Assembly: GCA_946811695.1 (NCBI GenBank)
Contig: OX328127.1
Span: 52,406,774-52,470,773, forward strand
Origin: Gonocerus acuteangulatus
Taxonomy: Eukaryota; Arthropoda; Insecta; Hemiptera; Coreidae
DNA: 64,000 nt
Reading direction: 5' to 3'
Part shown: positions 56,690 through 64,000 of the stretch, in pieces
Numbering within the stretch: the stretch's first letter is position 1
Layout: every line of letters begins with the position of its first letter
Notes under the pieces: generated by a model
Told to the model about the DNA's origin: nothing
Databases searched by the model: none
The model's input: the letters and a program-made list of their open reading frames with translations, nothing else
Program-made: the position numbers and the translations under genes

Positions 56690-57656
56690 CGAAATCAATT
56701 ACTTAAAAGTTTTAAGCACTTATTTCTCCGATTGACATCGCTTATTCAAAACTTTCTTTAAAACCATTCTTGTAGACCATTTAGTAAGCTTTCGAATGGT
56801 AACCTTTCGCTTCCCAAGATTTTCAACCGTTTTCGAGATATTAAGAAATTATACGAAGTTCCCAAAACTTTTTATTATTTCTGACAACAGAAAATTGGTC
56901 TCATTTTACCTATCCTGTTTTACACACACATACATTTTCCTTACAAATACAACATAAGAAATTACAAAAATAAAAAGCAATAAAAAACCAAGGGAAAGAG
57001 ACAAAAAGAACGGCAAAAACCCGTTCATAAGAACAAAACAGACATATTTGAAGTTTTAAGCACTTATTTCTCCGATTGACATAACCTAATCAAAAATAGT
57101 TTTAGAATCATTTTTGTAGAGAATTTAGTAAGCTTTCAAATAGTTTCAATCCACTTACCACGATTTCCCAACCGTGTTCGAGATATTAATGAAAGTATAC
57201 GAAGTTTCCAAAACTTTTCATGTCTGTTCATAAAATATTTTATTCTAACCCTTCCTTAACTCCAAACGTAACATAACTTTCAACATACTAGTTTTAAAGA
57301 AAGTAGAACATGCAGATAATGTTTCAACTGAATCCCGTTATTCTAAGTACCCAAACCAAAAACGGTATTCAAAAACTATTTTTCCAATTTTCTCAACAAC
57401 GGTTAAAGCTATCGCCTTGAAAATGGTTTCATTCGTTTTCCTAGCCCAAGAAGCCTATAAAACGAGTACTTACAAGCTTATGAACTCAAAAACGTAAGCG
57501 TTACGATTTTTTCTGCGCGAATTTCGCCCCAAACGCCATCTTCCAGTGGGCGGATTTTGCTGGTTAACGAACTTGACCTTTCAAATTGGACGACAGATTT
57601 TTGTACCAAATTTCATCAAAATCGGACCATTCGTCTTCTATTTAGAGAGCGAACAG

Positions 57657-57660
<4 letters not shown>
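56690..57660 (-). repeat. Repeat related to the middle of Helitron 16524-17900
   Basis: Segments such as gcacttatttctccgattga, accgttttcgagatatt, gcgttacgattttttc and tcatcaaaatcggaccatt are reverse-complement counterparts of about 17050-17650. The Helitron 5' and 3' ends are not seen here, so it is either a fragment or the source element captured by the Helitron. Two internal copies of the ttaagcacttatttctccga block (about 56712 and 57056) indicate a tandem duplication. Confidence 0.55.
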
Positions 57661-57695
<35 letters not shown>

Positions 57696-57931
57696 TATAC
57701 ATATATATATATATACAAATTTGAACCACCGTTATTTTCGGTTTCTAGGGGTTCTGAAACGCAAAATTTTCTAGTCGGCACTTCCGGATCGTTTCATTGT
57801 ATCAACCTTATAAGCGGGGTTCCTCCCTATGGGGGAGGGAGGAACCGCGCTAAAACATTAAATAAAAAATTAATAATTGAATCAGCTGTGCATTAAAAAT
57901 ATATAATAACAATACTATTCCTGTTAATTTC

Positions 57932-57991
<60 letters not shown>
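57661..57991. repeat. (AT)n tracts and a GC-rich hairpin
   Basis: (AT)n at 57661-57710 and 57936-57991. Between them ggttcctccct (57818-57828) and agggaggaacc (57836-57846) form a perfect 11-bp stem with a 7-base loop, standing out from AT-rich surroundings. Confidence 0.7.
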
Positions 57992-57994
<3 letters not shown>

Positions 57995-60539
57995 GCTCCT
58001 GTTTGAAGTACTTTATTTCAAGTCATTTTGATGTGGGAGGTCAAAAACAATTTCAGGGTAGTTGTATCAATAAAAGAAAATGGAAAAAGTGTCACTTTGG
58101 CTTGTAGTTGACGAATTCAGTTGATCATTATTCCTCCGAACTGATGTAAATAAATTTTCGGAAGGAAGTTATATTATAAATAAATAATATTTTATCAACG
58201 GACAGGTACAATATTTTAGGATTTTTCTAAAAAGCGTTTATGAAATCGTGATGTGTGGAAGATTACGTTAAAAAATCTAATAAACTTCTTACAAAATGTA
58301 TTCATGTGTAATTTTCGATAGAGAAAAATGCTCCGCATTTAGGAATAGTCAGCTAAAATTGTCAACAATATTTTATTATTTCTATTATTTTGTGTTTGTG
58401 TGTTTTTCTCGTCTAGTATATCTGGCTATTAGATACTGTGTACATTTTAATACATTACTTAATATGTAGGATATAATTGAAATTACATACTACTTGTACA
58501 TCAATTAAAAATAGTTTAATTACATAAAAAATAGAATTAAAATCAATATAACGAATAAAATTACTCGTATAAATGGTTTTTACACTTTTTGTGATTCATT
58601 GCTCATAATAAGTATTTTAATTCTCATCCATTCATGTCTGTAAAGTCAAACTATGCTTATAAACTAAAAGTATTGTGTACATTTCAATCTGTTTCTCTCA
58701 TTCTAGAAATCAATTTCAACCATCTAGCATTTCCTGCAATAGTAAAAAATGGTATATTCATTGCTTCTGGGAAGTTATCCATGAATACGAGTTGATAAGA
58801 TATTTCGTAAATCACAAAGTCAATCCTCTATTTCCGACCAGTAGCAGCGGAAACTGTGGAGTTAGGGGTTGAAAACTGAATCATAGGGTTAGTTTTATCG
58901 GTTCGCCTCCCTTTTGTGGCCATTGGTGCAGAAACCTTGTTCGAAACGGTTCCATTTCTTATTTTTCGTTTTTTTTTTAGTTGATGATGAGCTGAGGTTC
59001 GCTATGAGGACTCCGCTAAGGGGAAGGGTGACGCCACGCGACCGGACGATGCTCGTTGGGGGTTAGACGTGCGTTCATTAGTGCCTTTTGTCGTCTTGTT
59101 GCATGCACTGTAACAAGTGGCACTGCGCCAAGGCTATTGACATCCGATTCTCCGCGCAGGCGTGAGAACGCGTTGTAGTAATGTTCATCTTGGATGCTGA
59201 ACGAATCCGAACAACGCCCTGAAGGCTGGAGTGAACGAATCCAGCAATGAGTGGAACAGTGTCACATACACACATACAGTAAGCACTAATGTATGAAATA
59301 AAATAAAAATAAATAAAATCATAACAAATAAAAAAATTTAAAACAAATAACTACAATAATTAAAAGCTCTAATGGAAAATAAGTTCCCTCTTATTTATAT
59401 ATGCAGGTAACATTATTCCCTCTACAGTGGTATAATACATAATAATATGAAATGTTTAGTCATACGAACAAATATAAATAAATACAATTACAAATGCCAC
59501 CTTATGGGTTGAATAATTCTGTAGTTTATCGACCAGACAACTTATCTCATTAAGGAGGATTATGAACATTCCTAATAAGTCACCAGAATAGAAAATATTT
59601 TATTAGGGAAAAAGTTAAAATCTAAAAAGGATGTACTAATTGAAATTTCAAATTTGTTTGAATCAAAACCAAACCCTATCTACAGCAACGAAATATGAAA
59701 ACTATCTGTAAAATGACGAGAAATTGAACCTCTTCAGGGGCAATTCTACAACAAGGCATTATTTTAGTATCATTTATTTTGTTGTACATCCAAACCAAAC
59801 ATTTTTTTAGAATATAAAAGCTATGGAATGCTCCACTATATGCATTGAAATAATGATAACTACATTAAATGTTTTATAAAAAACTGTTTCAGTCATACCT
59901 TGTTAGGAAGCGAAAACATGCATGAAACATGTCAGGCCTAATAAATCAAGTAGTGTGAATGATTACTGCTTCAATGACCCCAATCCTCCTTAGATATAAA
60001 ATTATTTATTTATATTGTTATTTATTTTATGAATTCCCAATGCATGAAGAAATTGTAATTTCCACTATGGAGTGTAAAACATTGACAAATACAATTGTTT
60101 ATTGTTTGTTCATCTTTTTCAACGATTTTTTTTTTTTTTTTGTCTTCTGCACTAGAACATAATTTGCCCAAAACTGGTAAAAAACAAATTCGCTAAAGAA
60201 TTAAGTCATAAATCAAGAGTCTTAATTTATAACAGAAATTTACCGAAGTCTAGTAACATTACTGAAATGAACTGCAATTTATTGGAGCGATAAAGATGAC
60301 TGTTATCAGTAAGATCGCCGGTAGAACGGATGACCTAAAGCCATATTATTTAGGAAGTGTCTGCCTGTGTACATGTGCAAACTCACTCTTTATGAGTCAG
60401 CTTGAAATGCGAGCCTTTTGTACATAGAACCATTTGCAAATTTACGCCTTTGCCGCACGTAAAATGCACCTGTACAATTAACAACATGAATTCTCTCTTG
60501 GACAACTCGTCTTGAGTAATGATCCGTCTAAACACCTTT
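57992..60539. other. Intergenic; no supported gene
   Basis: 57990-58010 resembles the family-C end (atgcagctcctg). About 58970-59270 and 60280-60480 are more GC-balanced and lack recognised repeats, so they may be host noncoding sequence. ORFs there are short and domain-free. Confidence 0.3.
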
Positions 60540-60599
60540 ATACTATCAAAAGGTGAAATCTGCCGAATATTTGACTGTCCAAAAAAAAGTTATGAATAA

Positions 60600-61352
60600 A
60601 TGCTTTCACACTCTGAAAAGTGGTGATTTTCATATTCGATACTCTGCATTTGTAACGACGATATGATCTACAACACGAAGACCTTGCTGTACAGTGGAAT
60701 GGAGAGGACGAAAGCCAAACCGGAAGTATGGTCTGGTTGTTGAGAATAGGCACAAGGCGTTTCAGGAGGATTTTTTCAAACATTTTGGAGAAAATGAGGA
60801 GAAGGCTTATAGGGCGATAGGAAGATGTTTGATGTGCTGGTTTTCCAGGCTTAAGGAAAAGGATAATTATTGAGAATTTCCATAGAGTGGGAAAATGGCT
60901 TGTACGGAATATGCAATTGTATAAATATGTTAGGAAGAGGATTGCTTTGGATGGAAGTTGTCGAAGGATCTGAGAGGTGATTAGGGTCATACCCTGGAGA
61001 TTTACGGCGAGGAAGTTTGGAGATAAGGTATTTTACTTCAGATGGGTTGACAGGTTTGGGGGGTAATGACAAGGGGAGAGGAGAATCAATGAAGTCCGTG
61101 ATGTAGGAACATGATGGGACGTCATGAGCTTCTGGACTTGGGGTGAAGGTGGTTTTGTGGAATGGTCCAAACATTTCTGCCTTTTCTGAGTCGGATGAAG
61201 CCCATGATCCGTCATCTCGGTGGAGAGGAGGGGATGTAGGGTGGTATTTCGGGATTTTTTTGGTTGCTACCCACAGAGAGTTATCTTGTGTCGAGAGAGA
61301 GGAAAGATAGGATTTATAGGATTCGGAGTGATGGGATTTCAGATGTTGTTTT
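60600..61352 (-). pseudogene. LINE ORF2 reverse transcriptase, N-terminal part
   Basis: After the insertion the frame reads linker (SLWVATKKIPKYHPTSPPL) and SEVKYLISKLPRRKSPGYD (motif 0/1). After a shift come FPTLWKFSIIILFLKPGKP and SSYRPISLLLIFSKMFEKIL (RT motif 2a). The FxxxHST region is scrambled and the catalytic YADD box is not present. Confidence 0.8.
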
Positions 61353-61395
61353 ACTAGCCTGCATACGGCGCTAATGGCCAAGATGTAGATGCGCC

Positions 61396-61444
<49 letters not shown>

Positions 61445-61454
61445 ACCCTGCATA
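61353..61454 (+). mobile_element. Tail-only SINE-B insertion inside LINE ORF2
   Basis: Flanking direct repeats actagcctgcata (61353-61365) and actaccctgcata (61442-61454) match at 12 of 13 positions. The insert (61366-61441) is only about 31 bases of SINE tail (cggcgctaatggccaagatg, then tagatgcgccgt) plus about 44 A, in the orientation opposite to the LINE. Confidence 0.85.
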
Positions 61455-62458
61455 ATCTATTGTAGGAATTGCGGTCATCGGGGTGTCTGGTTCTCTGTCA
61501 TAAGCATCTAGCATGGCGTTTGGATATTATGAGGTCATGGATATGCGATGGTAAGGAATTATTGGATCTGGTTTGGATGTGTTTCTTCAGGAAGGATGCT
61601 TTCCAGACATTGTTTGCAGTGTTGAATGGAGGAGGTGAAGGAATTCACGGTTTCATCGAGATCTTCGGGTGATTTTAGGGGGATATTGAGGTCGACGGAT
61701 TCTTGAAGGATTGAACGGAAGAGTTCCCAGTCCATAGGGCCATTAATTAAGGTGGGAGGTAGTGATTTTGGAATGGGTCGGAGGGATATTGTAAGGGCCA
61801 AAGGTGTGTGATCTGAGGAGGGTTCAGTTAGAGTTGAGACAGAATAGTATGCACCTCCAAGGTTTTTGTATATGAAAAAATCTAGGAGATCGGGGAGGCG
61901 GTTGGGATCAGTGGGCCAGTAAGTGGGTGAATTAGGAGATATGGTGGAGCAATGTTTACTGGAGATTACAGCATGAAGAGAACGACCTCGGGAGTTGGTT
62001 ATTCTTGAGCCCCATTGTTGGTGCTTCGCGTTGTAGTCACCACCAGCAAGGAAGTGTGGACCAATGGAGTCGAAGTATTGATGGAGGGTCATTTCTGGAA
62101 GAGGCTTATTAGGAGGGCAATACACGGCTTTTAGGGTGAAAGGGAAGGATAATATGTTCAAGGAAATAGCAGTGGATTGAAGAGTCGGGGTGGGATTCTG
62201 AGGAATAAGGTGATGACTTAGAGTTCGGCGTATCAAAACAGCTGTTCCACCATGGGATTTTCCGTCAGGGTTATAAGTCCGGTATGTATAATATCCGGGG
62301 ATATTTAAGAGTTCTCTGGTGGTAAGTCTGGTTTCTGTTATGAGTGCAGCGTCAAAGTCTTTTTCCTGTAGTAATGCTGTCAGTTCGTAAGTGAGATTTC
62401 GAACACCATTAGTATTCCAAAGAAGGATGAGTAAGGATTATTTTGGTGGGGATGTCAT
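61455..62458 (-). pseudogene. LINE ORF2 endonuclease domain
   Basis: The ATG at 62458-62456 is followed after six codons by an in-frame stop, then ILLWNTNGVRN (catalytic Asn region), LITETRLT (metal-binding Glu), GGTAVLIRR, LAGGDYNAKHQQWGSR (GDxNA motif), RLPDLLDFFIYK and SSDHTPL (catalytic SDH). This is the apurinic/apyrimidinic-type endonuclease order of jockey-clade elements. The open part 62236-61559 ends at a stop before the SINE-tail insertion. Confidence 0.85.
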
Positions 62459-63791
62459 TTTTGGGTGAGAAGAGGAAGTAGGTTCGTCACGACGGTGTTT
62501 AGGATGGTAATAAGAGGAGTGATAAGTGATCTAAACTCCGTTATAAAGGAGTTTAGAAGGGATGTAAGGTCATTGGAGGATGGAGGTGGAGGGATATTAA
62601 ATGTAAGAGGACATGAGGTATTTGTGGCCCCGGATATAGAGTGTCTTCGAGCTGCAGCTGCTGCTTGCTGGGTTGGCTGTTGGGCATTGGTTGCTCGTGC
62701 GTAGGACAAGCCTGTTCTCGTATGCCCTCACTGGCCGTGGCTGAGCCTCGTCCTGACTTCGGTCCGGTTGTCTGCGTGGAGGTTGTAATCGTCTTCGAAG
62801 ATCTTGATATGCCTGGCATCCTTTGTAGCTCACAGGATGGTTCTGAGCACTGAGGGCATTACTGCGGGGCTTTGCCTGCTTTTATTGCAATCCTCTGTGT
62901 CCTTGACCACACTTGACACACCTTGCTCTGTAATTACAAAAATTTTTAGTGTGACCATAGCTTTGGCAGTTTTTACATTGTGTTATATCTCTTTTTGTAT
63001 ACGGTTTTTCTACTTTTATTTTTGTGTGGAAAATATCTGTGAGGTTGTATATTTTTTCTATTCCTGCTTCTGGTTCCAGGTCAACAAAAAATAAATGCTG
63101 GGGGATTTGCACGGAGACGTCCCCTTCTCTTTGGCTTTTAACTACGTTGATGACTTGTCTAGCTTTGAAGCCGAGAAGTTCTAATTCCTCCTTAATAATT
63201 TGTGGGGGCGTCGTTGCATGGAGTCCTCTCAAGACAACTCGTAGTGCGCGGTTCTCCTTTAGCTGGTAGGTATGGAATTCCGCCTGTGTTTCCTCTAGGT
63301 ATTTGATTGCCTTTCGGAATGCTTTGGGTGTGTTTGGCATTATTTTGGTGTCGGTCGACCGATTGATACATTTGTATGTCCCTAAACCGAGTTTCTGATT
63401 CAGTTGTGAGCATAGTAGTTGTTCGGAAAATAATTATGGATATTTTTTACGAAAATTGGTGGTGGTCTATCAGTTTTCGGAGCTGTCTGGGCATCGATAG
63501 ACTCTGTTTGCTATGTCTGAAATGGATTTGAAGTGAAGATTGAATGTGATGGTCGTTTTGTTCTGCGTTGTTTTCCGTTGACTGCTGCGATGTTTGTGGG
63601 TCTCGTGGTTCATTGGCTATCCTGGAAATGTCCTCTGGAGTGGTAAATTGTTCTTCACCTTCTCCATTAGATCCTTTTTTGCGACGTGATCTTCGAGAAG
63701 AGCGACTGCTGTGCGAATCCGGTGGTGTGCTACCAGCACATCTTGTGCGCTTGCTACTACCATTGAGCATTTTGCGGTAAAATTTACCCAT
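62455..63791 (-). pseudogene. LINE ORF1 (gag-like), frameshifted
   Basis: The N-terminal frame (63791-63447) is Ser/Arg/Lys-rich (SSRSSRRSRRKKGSNGEGEE). After shifts, 63340-62882 encodes a PRE_C2HC-like domain (RVVLRGLHATTPPQIIKEEL, ELLGFKARQVINV) and zinc knuckles (CKNCQSYGHTKNFC, CVKCGQGH). A further shift leads to a Gln/Ala-rich C-terminus ending LLPLLTQK. The protein would coat element RNA. Its TGA (62457-62455) overlaps the ORF2 ATG as ATGA. Confidence 0.8.
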
Positions 63792-63827
63792 AAAATATTT
63801 GATTTAATTATATTAATTAAAACAACT

Positions 63828-63903
63828 GGAATTGGTGGGATTCGATCCGAGAACCTCCAGGATTAGAGGCCGCCACGATGAGCACTCGGCTATGCTGATC
63901 CCT
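63828..63903 (-). repeat. tRNA-like sequence (Leu/Ser-type), probable SINE head or tRNA pseudogene
   Basis: The minus strand has a box A-like catagccgagtgctcatc and box B-like ggatcgaatcc. The spacing suggests a long variable arm, as in Leu or Ser tRNAs. Acceptor pairing is incomplete (five of seven pairs counting one wobble), so a working tRNA is unlikely. It lies directly upstream of the LINE 5' region. The last 97 bases show nothing else. Confidence 0.5.
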
Positions 63904-64000
63904 GTTACCAGTTGATACAACTTTGCTCTTTGCTTATAAATTTCCGAAATGGCCTACAGAGGGCTCTGCTAGTCTGTCTAGCTCGTCCCACACGTGAGAA

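Larger units (their letters stand above)
60540..63800 (-). mobile_element. Jockey-like non-LTR retrotransposon, truncated in RT
   Basis: Minus strand: ORF1 (about 63791-62455) with PRE_C2HC-like and zinc-knuckle region, ORF2 from 62458 with apurinic-type endonuclease, a SINE-tail insertion, then the first RT motifs, fading at about 60640. The 3' part of RT and the 3' UTR are absent, unlike the usual 5' truncation, so a later deletion or junction is implied. Multiple frameshifts show it is inactive. Confidence 0.85.

Noticed and set aside
63828..63903. Functional tRNA-Leu or tRNA-Ser gene
   Set aside because: Boxes A and B are present, but the acceptor stem does not pair fully and the anticodon arm is unclear.

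Overview
This is a repeat-dense, AT-rich animal genomic window, most likely from an arthropod. The clues are a jockey-like LINE whose ORF1 has zinc knuckles of the type common in insect elements, CGBP1-like and hAT-like transposase relics, Helitrons with Lep1-like termini, tRNA- and 5S-rRNA-derived SINEs, and very long (AT)n and poly(A)/(T) tracts. I see no intact host protein-coding gene, no functional rRNA or tRNA gene and nothing prokaryotic. The species cannot be named from sequence alone. LAYOUT. 0-16 kb: SINE copies (tRNA- and 5S-derived), a 731-bp Helitron, a degenerate hAT element with a CGBP1-like fragment (8.9-10.2 kb), and a 160-bp tandem array (12.6-13.4 kb) in which every unit carries a long stem with TAATATTAC at its apex, the nonanucleotide of CRESS-DNA virus replication origins. 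16-25 kb: a 1.38-kb Helitron, a MITE-like inverted repeat, SINEs, a LINE fragment, and the least repetitive stretches (candidate host regulatory DNA). 25.8-29.2 kb: a 3.4-kb inverted-repeat element with about 720-bp arms, each carrying seven GTCAGCTG motifs. 29.2-29.6 kb: a degenerate reverse transcriptase. 30.8-32.8 kb: a 2-kb foldback element. 37.0-39.65 kb: a DNA transposon with a 13-bp TIR and perfect 8-bp target duplication, holding a broken transposase. 41.7-46.4 kb: a very young Gypsy/Ty3 LTR retrotransposon (632-bp LTRs, one difference seen) that has lost nearly all of gag and sits inside an older satellite-bearing repeat. 49.3-52.1 kb: a head-to-tail pair of Helitrons, one of which holds an endogenised CRESS-virus-like rep-cap cassette. 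52.1-54.5 kb: a composite with terminal inverted repeats. 60.5-63.8 kb: a jockey-like LINE (ORF1, endonuclease, partial RT) interrupted by a SINE-tail insertion. HOW THE PARTS RELATE. Nesting gives a relative chronology: family-C repeat, then Gypsy; Helitron, then rep-cap cassette; LINE, then SINE tail; inverted-repeat arm, then hairpin insertion. The tRNA-SINE, the 5S-SINE and at least two tail-only insertions end in related 3' sequences, which suggests one LINE machinery mobilises them. Two unrelated insertions of about 110 bp, each mostly one long hairpin and flanked by 12-15 bp target duplications, do not fit a mobile-element class I know. The strongest candidates for something new are these hairpin insertions, the origin-like hairpin array, and the viral rep-cap cassette inside a Helitron. 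All coding assignments are by eye from translated motifs, and no database search was possible.
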